Source: Bacteroidaceae bacterium (lineage in GTDB: Bacteria; Bacteroidota; Bacteroidia; Bacteroidales; Bacteroidaceae). From it: 64,000 nt of DNA. Position 1 is the stretch's first letter, and every line of letters starts with the position of its first letter. This document shows positions 55,015 to 62,444 of this stretch, piece after piece. The translations under genes were made by a program, and so were the position numbers. The stretch lies in the NCBI GenBank assembly GCA_017429525.1, contig JAFROT010000020.1, positions 1 to 64,000 of the forward strand, written 5' to 3'. The notes beneath the pieces were generated by a model. The model worked only from the letters and a program-made list of their open reading frames with translations. It had not been told where the DNA came from and made no database searches.

Positions 55015-56511
55015 ATGATTACATTCTCAGTAGCCCTCGTAGCCCTCGTCTTGGGTTACCTCCTCTATGGAGCATTTGTGGAAAAAGTGTTCGGCATCGC
55101 CCCCGAGCGCCAGACGCCTTCCTATCGTCTGCAGGACGGCGTCGACTACATCCCTATGCCTACGTGGCGCGTCTACCTCATTCAGTTCCTCAATATCGCG
55201 GGCACGGGTCCTATCTTTGGTGCCATCATGGGCATCCTCTTCGGTCCTGCCGCCTACCTGTGGATTGTTTTCGGCTGCATCTTTATGGGCGCGGTCCACG
55301 ATTATCTCTGCGGCATGATCTCGCTGCGTCAGGATGGCGCGTCGCTGCCCGAGATGGTAGGTAATGAATTGGGCAGTGCCGCTCGTCAGGGCATGCGTGT
55401 GCTGTCCATCGTCCTGCTTGTACTCGTCGGCACCGTCTTCGTGACCACCTCTGCCGGTCTGCTGGCAACCATGACCGATGGCGCGTGGGGCATGGATCTC
55501 AGCGCCTGGCGCTGGCTGTGGCTGGGCTTTGTCTTCCTCTACTGCGTGCTGGCCACACTCCTACCCATCGACACCCTCATCGGCCGCCTCTATCCCCTCT
55601 TCGGTGCTGCTCTGCTCATCATGGCCATCGGCGTGGGATTCGGCCTCTTCACTCAGAACGGCCTGTTGCCAGAACTGACGGACGCCCCGTTCACGAGTCA
55701 TCACCCCAAGGGCCTGCCCATTTTCCCCTTCCTATGCATCACCATCGCCTGCGGAGCCATCAGCGGCTTCCATGGCACACAATCCCCGCTGATGTCACGC
55801 TGTCTGCAGAACGAGCGACGCGGCCGCGTCGTCTTCTACGGTGCCATGATCACCGAGGGCGTGGTGGCACTCATCTGGGCGGCTGCGGCCATCAAGTTCG
55901 CCAGCGCTTTCGGCACCTGTCCCGATCATCCCGGCGGAAGCCCGGAGGCCTATGAAGACCTCATGCAACTGCTTACCGACGACGGCAACACCTCCAGCAA
56001 CCCCGCCCTGCTTGTCAACATGATCTGCTCCACATGGATGGGACGCATTGGGGCCATCCTCGCCGTCCTCGGCGTTGTGGCAGCGCCCATCACCAGCGGC
56101 GATACGGCCTATCGCTCGGCACGCCTCATCGTTGCAGACTTCATGCACCTGAACCAGAAGAAGATCGCCAATCGCCTCCTGCTGGCGTTGCCGCTCTTCG
56201 CTATCTCTGCCGCTTTGGTATTCGTGGACTTTGATATTCTCTGGCGCTACTTCGCATGGACCAATCAGACGCTTGCCACCTGTTTCCTCTGGACAGCTGC
56301 CGTCTGGCTCCACCATCATGGCCGTAACGCCTGGATAGCCTTCCTGCCCGCTGTGTTCATGACTGTTGTCGTGACCTCCTATATCCTTGCAGCACCCGAG
56401 GGTTTCCAGCTCAACTACGCCGTCAGCCTCTGCGCAGGTTTTGCTTTGGCCATCGGTCTGGCCGTTTGGTTCCTGCGTTTTATGCACACAAACCCAAAAG
56501 CAACATTATGA
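55015..56511 (+). CDS. CstA-family carbon starvation / peptide-pyruvate transporter (short form)
   Basis: A 498-aa polytopic protein of the CstA family with YIPMPTWRVYLIQFLNIAGTGPIFGAIMG near the N-terminus, GAVHDYLCGMISLRQDG, and SGFHGTQSPLMSRCLQNE. It is much shorter than E. coli CstA (about 700 aa), lacking the C-terminal extension, as is common in Bacteroidota. Likely imports peptides or pyruvate. Its stop overlaps the next gene's ATG. Confidence 0.85.
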   Translation: MITFSVALVALVLGYLLYGAFVEKVFGIAPERQTPSYRLQDGVDYIPMPTWRVYLIQFLNIAGTGPIFGAIMGILFGPAAYLWIVFGCIFMGAVHDYLCGMISLRQDGASLPEMVGNELGSAARQGMRVLSIVLLVLVGTVFVTTSAGLLATMTDGAWGMDLSAWRWLWLGFVFLYCVLATLLPIDTLIGRLYPLFGAALLIMAIGVGFGLFTQNGLLPELTDAPFTSHHPKGLPIFPFLCITIACGAISGFHGTQSPLMSRCLQNERRGRVVFYGAMITEGVVALIWAAAAIKFASAFGTCPDHPGGSPEAYEDLMQLLTDDGNTSSNPALLVNMICSTWMGRIGAILAVLGVVAAPITSGDTAYRSARLIVADFMHLNQKKIANRLLLALPLFAISAALVFVDFDILWRYFAWTNQTLATCFLWTAAVWLHHHGRNAWIAFLPAVFMTVVVTSYILAAPEGFQLNYAVSLCAGFALAIGLAVWFLRFMHTNPKATL

Positions 56512-57185
56512 TACACGCATTTCGTCACCTGCTGCCACTCGCAGCCATTTCCGCTATGGCCATCATGACAGCCTGTAGCACGAAACTCAAGGTCAAAGAT
56601 TCATCTAACGATTCACTCACTCTAAACACTACTCAAATGAAGACAATCTACGATTTCACCGTTAAGGACAAGAAGCAGAACGATGTCAGCCTCGCCCAGT
56701 TCAAGGGTCAGGTGCTTCTCGTCGTCAATACCGCCAGCCGCTGTGGCTTCACGCCTCAGTACGAAGCCCTTGAGGCTATGTACGAGCGCCTGCACGAACG
56801 TGGTCTCGAGATCCTCGACTTCCCCTGCAACCAGTTTGGCCAGCAGGCTCCTGGCACCGACGAGGAGATCACTCAGTTCTGCCAGCTCACCTATGGCACC
56901 AAGTTCCCGCAGTTCACTAAGGCTGACGTCAATGGTCCCGCCGAGATGCCCCTTTACACTTGGCTCAAGAGCGAGAAGGGCTTCGAGGGCTTCGATGAGG
57001 GCAACCAGCTCACGCCTCTCTTGAACCAGATGCTGGCCAAGGCCGATCCTGAGTTCGCCTCCAAACCCGACATCAAGTGGAATTTCACCAAGTTTCTCAT
57101 TGACCGCGAAGGTCACGTCGTTGCTCGCTTCGAGCCCACCCACGACATGGAAGATGTCGAGAAGCAAGTCGAGGCGCTGCTGTAA
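56508..57185 (+). CDS. Glutathione peroxidase-family lipoprotein
   Basis: A 225-aa thiol peroxidase. The lipobox MAIMTAC (Cys near residue 22) precedes the GPx domain. The peroxidatic Cys (not Sec) is in VNTASRCGFTPQYEALE, and conserved DFPCNQFGQQAPG and IKWNFTKFLID follow. Many annotations begin at an internal Met (56637), which would lose the lipid anchor. The upstream start at 56508, overlapping CstA (ATGA), gives a proper lipoprotein signal, so I prefer it. Predicted periplasmic or membrane-anchored. Confidence 0.87.
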   Translation: MIHAFRHLLPLAAISAMAIMTACSTKLKVKDSSNDSLTLNTTQMKTIYDFTVKDKKQNDVSLAQFKGQVLLVVNTASRCGFTPQYEALEAMYERLHERGLEILDFPCNQFGQQAPGTDEEITQFCQLTYGTKFPQFTKADVNGPAEMPLYTWLKSEKGFEGFDEGNQLTPLLNQMLAKADPEFASKPDIKWNFTKFLIDREGHVVARFEPTHDMEDVEKQVEALL

Positions 57186-57220
57186 GCAGTAGCGATACTC
57201 GTTTTAATGCACATTAATGC

Positions 57221-57259
57221 ACAGAGACACGGAGCCGTTTTTCAGCTCCGTGTCTCTGT
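57221..57259. terminator. Strong hairpin terminator, possibly bidirectional
   Basis: ACAGAGACACGGAGC (57221-57235) and GCTCCGTGTCTCTGT (57245-57259) form a perfect 15-bp stem around a T-rich loop between the convergent GPx and DUF4230 genes. Confidence 0.75.
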
Positions 57260-57297
57260 GTTTAACTGGTCCGCTCGACCTCGGTCGCTTCGCCCCG

Positions 57298-57360
57298 CGA
57301 AGAACTCGTTAACTCGTCAACTTGTTAACTCGTCAACTCGTCAACTAACTCATCAACTTC
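57298..57360. repeat. AACTCGTC octamer-type array
   Basis: GAACTCGTTAACTCGTCAAC and several further CAACTCGTCAACT/TTAACTCGT units fill the gap before the DUF4230 gene end. The same units code an insertion in the GH32 gene (about 1790-1852). It is preceded by a GGTCGCTTCGCCCCGCGAAG core. Confidence 0.75.
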
Positions 57361-57362
57361 GT

Positions 57363-57965
57363 TTACTTGAACCTAACCTCTATGGTCGTGAAACCGAAGG
57401 TGCGGAAGAGGGCTGTCATCTGTTCGCGGCCGTTCTCGCGGGCCTGCTCGATGTTGGCGGGCGTCAGGCAGCGACGTCTCATCTGTCGGGCAGCCTTGCG
57501 GTACATCTGTTCTTTCGCGCGCGCGTCCCACGTACCACTCTCATAGAACGCCCGCGTGCGAGCCTCGTCGATGAAACGCTCTGACAGCAGCCCCACGGGA
57601 GGCAAGTCCACCGTGATGGTGTCGCCGTGAGTCTGCACCCATCCCTCCTCGCATTTGCTCAGGTCGACGCCCAGGCGTAACGTCCCGCGATAGATGCGTA
57701 CAAGGCGGTCATCGCGCCCGAGCGTGCGATGGCGCACGGTGTCGATCATCTCTTCGTCGGCTATGGAAAGGAACTCCCACTCGCCGATGCGTTCGATGCT
57801 GCGTATCTGCGCCGGCGTGATGTCGATAGCTTTGTCGTCCACTACTTCCACGTCGAAGATCTCGCGGTCCTCATGGCATTTGCGTACGAAGAGCGCGCAC
57901 ACGACTACCGCTGTCGCAATCAGCAGCGCATTCGAGAGTAGGTGGTTGCTTTTATCTGGTTTCAT
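57363..57965 (-). CDS. DUF4230 membrane-anchored protein (first of a pair)
   Basis: A 200-aa protein with one N-terminal helix (LSNALLIATAVVVCALFV) and an extracytoplasmic DUF4230 domain (SIERIGEWEFLSIADEE, IYRGTLRLGVDLSKCEE, then a short C-terminal AREQMTALFRTFGF-like helix). Function of the family is unknown. It is in tandem with a related gene 31 bases upstream. Confidence 0.78.
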   Translation of the reverse strand: MKPDKSNHLLSNALLIATAVVVCALFVRKCHEDREIFDVEVVDDKAIDITPAQIRSIERIGEWEFLSIADEEMIDTVRHRTLGRDDRLVRIYRGTLRLGVDLSKCEEGWVQTHGDTITVDLPPVGLLSERFIDEARTRAFYESGTWDARAKEQMYRKAARQMRRRCLTPANIEQARENGREQMTALFRTFGFTTIEVRFK

Positions 57966-57996
57966 ACGATTGTCAGTGGAGTTAATGATTACGCCG

Positions 57997-58707
57997 TCAG
58001 AATTTCACTACGCTACGTTCGTTGTCCATCAACAGCGGCAGGTCGGCCTCGGTGTAGTTCTTGCGGAAGGTCACCACGATATCCTCGGGCGAATAGCCCA
58101 TCGAGGCAATCAGCGGAATCAGCGTGGCGGCAGCGCTCTGCCGGGCTGTCTCCAGAATGCCCAGTCGCGGCACCGAGCGCAGGATTGAGCGCACGCCCTG
58201 ACTGGTGTAGTCCGTCATCTCGGCATCGGTGAAGTCGCTGCGCAGGATATCGGTGAACTGCTTGGTCGACTCGTGGTCCACCTTCGACGATGTCACCACC
58301 ACCTTCGGGTCGGGCAGGACGACGTGTATCTGCCGTCCGTCGGCCGAGCGCTCGATCTGGCTCTCGTTGAAGGTCGAGAAGTCGATATAGGCTTTCAGCG
58401 TCACGTCGATGGGGATGGCTATCTTGCGGTCGCCCAGCGACAGTTGTGTGTCGAACGTGCGACCCAGGAGCGTCGTGCGCAGCATTTTCACATCAGAGTG
58501 CGTCACAATCTTGTGGACGCGGTATTCGGCCGTGTAGAGTCGTGACGTACGCGCCACGGCCAGCACCAGGTCCACCGAGTCCTCCACCACCGTCGAGTCA
58601 ATGGGGGGCTCCGTTTCGGTCTGTCCGTGCGTGCAGCCCATGCAACAGCACAGAATCATGAAGATTGTCTCAAGAACAAATCCTTGAAGGTAACTTATAA
58701 TTTTCAC
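57997..58707 (-). CDS. DUF4230 lipoprotein-like protein (second of a pair)
   Basis: A 236-aa paralogue of the downstream gene, with a hydrophobic N-terminus ending in MILCCCMGC (possible lipobox), LYTAEYRVHKIVTHSD, and the family ending LIASMGYSPEDIVVTFR. The pair probably works together at the envelope; role unknown. Confidence 0.76.
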   Translation of the reverse strand: MKIISYLQGFVLETIFMILCCCMGCTHGQTETEPPIDSTVVEDSVDLVLAVARTSRLYTAEYRVHKIVTHSDVKMLRTTLLGRTFDTQLSLGDRKIAIPIDVTLKAYIDFSTFNESQIERSADGRQIHVVLPDPKVVVTSSKVDHESTKQFTDILRSDFTDAEMTDYTSQGVRSILRSVPRLGILETARQSAAATLIPLIASMGYSPEDIVVTFRKNYTEADLPLLMDNERSVVKF

Positions 58708-58773
58708 TTTTCACTATTCACTTTTCATGAGGCTGAAAGCCCCGAAAAGTCGTTTTGTTTTCATTTCTCGGTG

Positions 58774-58781
58774 CAAAGTTA
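58774..58781 (-). promoter_or_regulatory. Putative -7 box (TAACTTTG, minus) for the DUF4230 pair
   Basis: CAAAGTTA on the plus strand lies 66 bases upstream of the start at 58707. Confidence 0.5.
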
Positions 58782-58834
58782 GCTTTTTTTCTCTTTTCTC
58801 TCCCTCTCTTGACGATTAGAATCGAAAAAATGCT

Positions 58835-58842
58835 TATTTTTG
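58835..58842 (+). promoter_or_regulatory. Putative -7 box (TATTTTTG) for the DUF4738 lipoprotein gene
   Basis: TATTTTTG is followed 23 bases later by ATG at 58866; a TTG at 58809-58811 could serve as -33. Confidence 0.5.
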
Positions 58843-58865
58843 CGGCGTTATTTACAAGAAAACGT

Positions 58866-59429
58866 ATGAAAAAACTCTTTTTAACGCTCCTGACAGCCAT
58901 TTTCGCGCTCGCAGCCTGCGTCAACAAGCCGACAGCAGAGAAAGCCGCAACGGGCGTCAACGAGTATGCTGCCGACGAGGCTAAGGCCGACGGCATACAG
59001 CGCATGCAGCCTTACCATTATGCCGACACCGTTCGCATGGATGGTCACACCTATGTCTACACCATCCATCGCGAGGCCTCGGACAGCCTGCCGATAGTCG
59101 TAGACGACGAGGGCACCCGCTATGCCGACAACGTCTACAAGCTCACCGTCCAGGCCGACGGTCATTCCTTCTTCGATCGCCGTTTCACCAAGAGCGCCTT
59201 CGCCTCCTATCTCTCCAGCGATTTCCGCGCGAAAGGCATCCTCGACGGCATGATGTGCGATGAGACGCAGCCCGCCCTCACCTTCGCCGTCAGCGTCAGT
59301 CTGCCTCAGAGCGATATGATGGAACCCCTCCTCCTGCGCATCGACCGTCAGGGAGGCATCGCCATACAGCGCGATGAGCGTGGCGAAGCCGACCTCAACG
59401 CCACAGTCGACGACGAGGACGGCGTCTGA
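58866..59429 (+). CDS. DUF4738-like lipoprotein
   Basis: A 187-aa lipoprotein with signal MKKLFLTLLTAIFALAAC. The start is set at 58866 instead of an upstream in-frame ATG that would include the promoter. The mature part has YHYADTVRMDGHTYVYTIHR, RRFTKSAFASYLSSDF and PALTFAVSVSLPQSD, consistent with DUF4738, a Bacteroidales family of unknown function. Confidence 0.72.
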   Translation: MKKLFLTLLTAIFALAACVNKPTAEKAATGVNEYAADEAKADGIQRMQPYHYADTVRMDGHTYVYTIHREASDSLPIVVDDEGTRYADNVYKLTVQADGHSFFDRRFTKSAFASYLSSDFRAKGILDGMMCDETQPALTFAVSVSLPQSDMMEPLLLRIDRQGGIAIQRDERGEADLNATVDDEDGV

Positions 59430-59454
59430 CCATCCCCTGTATACATTGCCCCCT

Positions 59455-59490
59455 AACGTCGTGTGTGTCGCTGTATCACAGCGACCTCCC
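59455..59490 (+). repeat. Degenerate copy of the TGTATCACAGCGA repeat before rfbC
   Basis: GTGTGTGTCGCTGTATCACAGCGACC resembles the fourth unit of the array after rfbC, so the repeat family flanks the gene on both sides. Confidence 0.5.
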
Positions 59491-59517
59491 CACCTCCCTC
59501 CCCACCCGTCAAACATC

Positions 59518-60072
59518 ATGCAAGTCATCAAAACCGATATAGAGGGGTTGCTCATCATCGAGCCCCGTGTTTTCGCCGATGCCCGCGGCTATTTCTTCGA
59601 GTCCTTCTCCGAACGCGACTTCCAGGCGCAGGTCGCTGACATCCACTTCGTGCAAGACAACGAGAGCATGAGCACGCGTGGCGTCGTCCGCGGTCTCCAT
59701 TTCCAGCGCCCGCCTTTCACGCAGGCCAAGCTCGTGCGTTGCGTTCGTGGTGCCGTGCTCGATGTGGCCGTCGACCTGCGCTCCGGCTCGCCCACCTACG
59801 GCCGTCACGTTGCCGTGGAACTCAACGAGAGCAACCACCGTCAGTTCTTCATCCCCAAGGGCTTTGCTCACGGCTTTGCCGTCCTCTCCGATGTCGCCAT
59901 CTTCCAGTACAAGTGCGATGAGTTCTACCATCCCGAGTCTGAAGGAGGCATCAGCCTCGACGACCCCACCCTCGGCATAGACTGGCGCATCCCTCTCGAC
60001 ACCGCCATCCGCAGCCAGAAGGACTGCCATCACCCCCTCCTCCGTGATTTCCAGTCCCCATTCACCCTCTGA
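59518..60072 (+). CDS. rfbC: dTDP-4-dehydrorhamnose 3,5-epimerase
   Basis: A 184-aa cupin epimerase of dTDP-L-rhamnose synthesis. IIEPRVFADARGYFFESF, the catalytic-His motif RGLHFQRPPFTQAKLV, and FIPKGFAHGFAVLSD are present. Start at 59518 (MQVIKTDIEGLLIIEP) is fixed by the family N-terminus. Its TGA lies inside the first unit of the repeat array that follows. rfbB is the next gene; rfbA and rfbD are not in the window. Confidence 0.95.
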   Translation: MQVIKTDIEGLLIIEPRVFADARGYFFESFSERDFQAQVADIHFVQDNESMSTRGVVRGLHFQRPPFTQAKLVRCVRGAVLDVAVDLRSGSPTYGRHVAVELNESNHRQFFIPKGFAHGFAVLSDVAIFQYKCDEFYHPESEGGISLDDPTLGIDWRIPLDTAIRSQKDCHHPLLRDFQSPFTL

Positions 60073-60263
60073 CCCCCTCCCTCCGTCGGGCATGTCTCTG
60101 TATCACAGCGAACAACCCTCTGCCCCCTCCCTCCGTCGGGCATGCCGTTGTAGCAGCGAACAGCCCTCTGACCCCCTCCCTCCGTCGGGCATGCCGTTGT
60201 AGCAGCGAACAACCCTCAGCCCCCTCCCCCCCGTCGAGTGTGTCGCTGTATCACAGAGAACAA
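60065..60263 (+). repeat. 48-51-bp tandem repeat array (four units) between rfbC and rfbB
   Basis: Units at 60065-60115, 60116-60163, 60164-60212 and 60213-60263 each run CCCTCTGACCCCCTCCCTCC, then CGTCGGGCATG, then TGTATCACAGCGAACAA or TGTAGCAGCGAACAA. Units 2 and 3 are nearly identical. The rfbC stop lies in unit 1. Confidence 0.88.
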
Positions 60264-60298
60264 CCCCCAATGTTTCACTCTAAACCCCTCTTCTCCTA

Positions 60299-61432
60299 AT
60301 GCCTACAATCCTCATCACCGGCGGTGCCGGCTTCATCGGTAGCCATGTCGTCCGCCTCTTCGTCAACCGCTATCCGGAATATCGCATCATCAACCTCGAT
60401 AAGCTCACCTATGCCGGCAACCTCGCCAACCTGCGTGACATCGAGTCAGCGCCCAACTACCGCTTCGTCCGCATGGACATCTGCGACTTCGAAGGCGTCC
60501 TTCAGCTGATGAAGGACGAGCACGTCACAGGTGTCATCCATCTCGCAGCCGAGAGCCATGTCGACCGCAGCATCAAGGACCCCTTCACCTTCGCCCGCAC
60601 CAACGTCATGGGCACCCTCTCGCTCCTTCAGGCCGCCAAGGTCTACTGGGAGAGCCTGCCTGAGCGCTACGAGGGCAAACGCTTCTACCACATCTCTACC
60701 GACGAAGTCTACGGAGCACTCGAGATGACTCACCCCGAGGGCATCGAACCGCCGTTCACCACCGTCGCCTCTTCGGGCGCCCACCACCTGGCATACGGCC
60801 AGCAGTTCTTCACCGAGGACCTCAAGTACCAGCCCCACAGCCCCTACAGCGCTGCCAAGGCCTCCAGTGACCATTTCGTACGTGCCTACCACGACACCTA
60901 CGGGCTGCCCACCATCGTCACCAACTGCTCCAACAACTACGGCCCCTATCAGTTCCCCGAAAAACTCATCCCACTCTTCATCAACAATATTCGTCATCGC
61001 CGCCCTCTGCCCGTCTACGGACGCGGCGAGAACGTGCGCGACTGGCTCTACGTCGAGGATCACGCCCGTGCCATCGACCTCATCTTCCATCGTGGCACCG
61101 TTGCCGAGACCTACAACATCGGCGGCTTCAATGAGTGGAAGAATATCGACATCATCCGCCTGCTCATCGCCACTACCGACCGTCTCCTCGGTCGGCCCGA
61201 GGGCGCCGATATGGACCTCATCACCTTCGTCACCGATCGTGCGGGCCACGACCTCCGCTACGCCATCGATAGCCGCAAGCTGCAGCGTGAACTCGGATGG
61301 GAACCCTCACTCCAGTTTGAGGAAGGCATCGAGCGCACCGTCCGCTGGTACCTTGACAATCAAGCTTGGATGGACAACGTCACCTCGGGCGACTATCAGC
61401 GCTACTACGAGGACATGTACGCCCACCGCTAA
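60299..61432 (+). CDS. rfbB: dTDP-glucose 4,6-dehydratase
   Basis: A 377-aa extended SDR enzyme, the second step of dTDP-rhamnose synthesis. TGGAGFIGSHVVRLFV is the NAD site, then STDEVYGAL with the active-site Thr-Asp-Glu, YSAAKASSDHFVRA with the catalytic YxxxK, and TNCSNNYGPYQFPEKLIPL. It follows rfbC after the repeat array. Confidence 0.95.
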   Translation: MPTILITGGAGFIGSHVVRLFVNRYPEYRIINLDKLTYAGNLANLRDIESAPNYRFVRMDICDFEGVLQLMKDEHVTGVIHLAAESHVDRSIKDPFTFARTNVMGTLSLLQAAKVYWESLPERYEGKRFYHISTDEVYGALEMTHPEGIEPPFTTVASSGAHHLAYGQQFFTEDLKYQPHSPYSAAKASSDHFVRAYHDTYGLPTIVTNCSNNYGPYQFPEKLIPLFINNIRHRRPLPVYGRGENVRDWLYVEDHARAIDLIFHRGTVAETYNIGGFNEWKNIDIIRLLIATTDRLLGRPEGADMDLITFVTDRAGHDLRYAIDSRKLQRELGWEPSLQFEEGIERTVRWYLDNQAWMDNVTSGDYQRYYEDMYAHR

Positions 61433-62444
61433 GCACCTTCTCTCTTCTACGAACCACGCCTTCACCTTCCTCACGCTTGCAAGTTCAGCGCATCGTGGAG
61501 TAGGGTGGGGGCGTTTGTTACTGTTACTTCGTCATTCGACCATTCGCATCAAATTGCACGAACGTTCGTATGCCCCTTCCCGTCCATTCGTTACGCCTTG
61601 CACATATAGAAGCATCGCCCCATTCGACTATATGTGTTCGTTATTCGGTCGCGACCGAATAACGAAGTCTTCTATATCAATTCACGGATTCCTCCCGTTG
61701 ACTGACCCTGTTCGATCAGGGCATTCTCCCTTGTTGACCTGTCGGCCAGGCTCCGCCCTCCTGCCACCACTTTCTCGTCCCCTTTATCCATATTTGCATG
61801 CACACTCACGCGCGCACGCGCACGTAAAAAGTTTTGCGAGCACCTACACTTTAGCACTCTTCTATGATTATTCGGGTGATTATCAGCGTAATAATTCCTT
61901 TTAGAATGGTGTAGTTTGGGTGTAATTCTGCGTGTAAAAGTGTAGTTTGAGCCTCAAAATCGCCAAGAATGTCGTCGAAAATAGGCGAATGTCGTCAAAA
62001 GTTGATCATAAATGCACAAATGTTAGCAAGAAAACTGGCGACTGCCCAAGCAATAATGAGCACCATGAATTCAGACTATTTGCTCGTATCGTGTTGAGGG
62101 CTCGTTTGCTATCAGTAGTATGCTCTTTTCTATGCATTTCGTCCTCTGTTTGCTACCTGTGATAGAACAAAACTACCTTTTTTAAGCTAAAATAGAAAAT
62201 AATCGTGTGAATATTTGTAAAGTATCAGTTATTTGGTTTATTTTGTACCGAAAACCGTGAACATATGTTCAAAAGACACACAAACATGGGTCTTCCAAAC
62301 TGAAAATCCATGCATTCATGAATCGTATCTGCAACTGCCGAGACACGTTTTCATCGCTATAACAAACACTCATTACTCATCATTTATATAGAATACACTT
62401 CATTTATATATAGAATATACTAATCATTTAATACTGCCAAAACT
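61433..62444. other. 1-kb gene-poor gap, AT-rich in its second half
   Basis: No convincing gene is visible. It includes a perfect 30-bp palindrome at 61637-61666 (centre GGTCGCGACC), short CACGCGCGCACGCGCACG alternation near 61806-61824, and from about 61840 a strong fall in GC. Near 62381-62425, ATTTATATAGAATACAC and ATTTATATATAGAATATAC form a direct repeat before the BspA-like gene. Base composition suggests acquired or non-coding DNA. Confidence 0.55.
61637..61666. repeat. Perfect 30-bp palindrome
   Basis: The arm TTCGTTATTCGGTCG is followed at once by its exact reverse complement. It could be a protein-binding operator, a cruciform site or a terminator for rfbB; there is no T-run. Confidence 0.7.

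Noticed and set aside
60065..60263. Possible CRISPR array
   Set aside because: Whole units repeat, including the inter-motif parts; there are no variable spacers.
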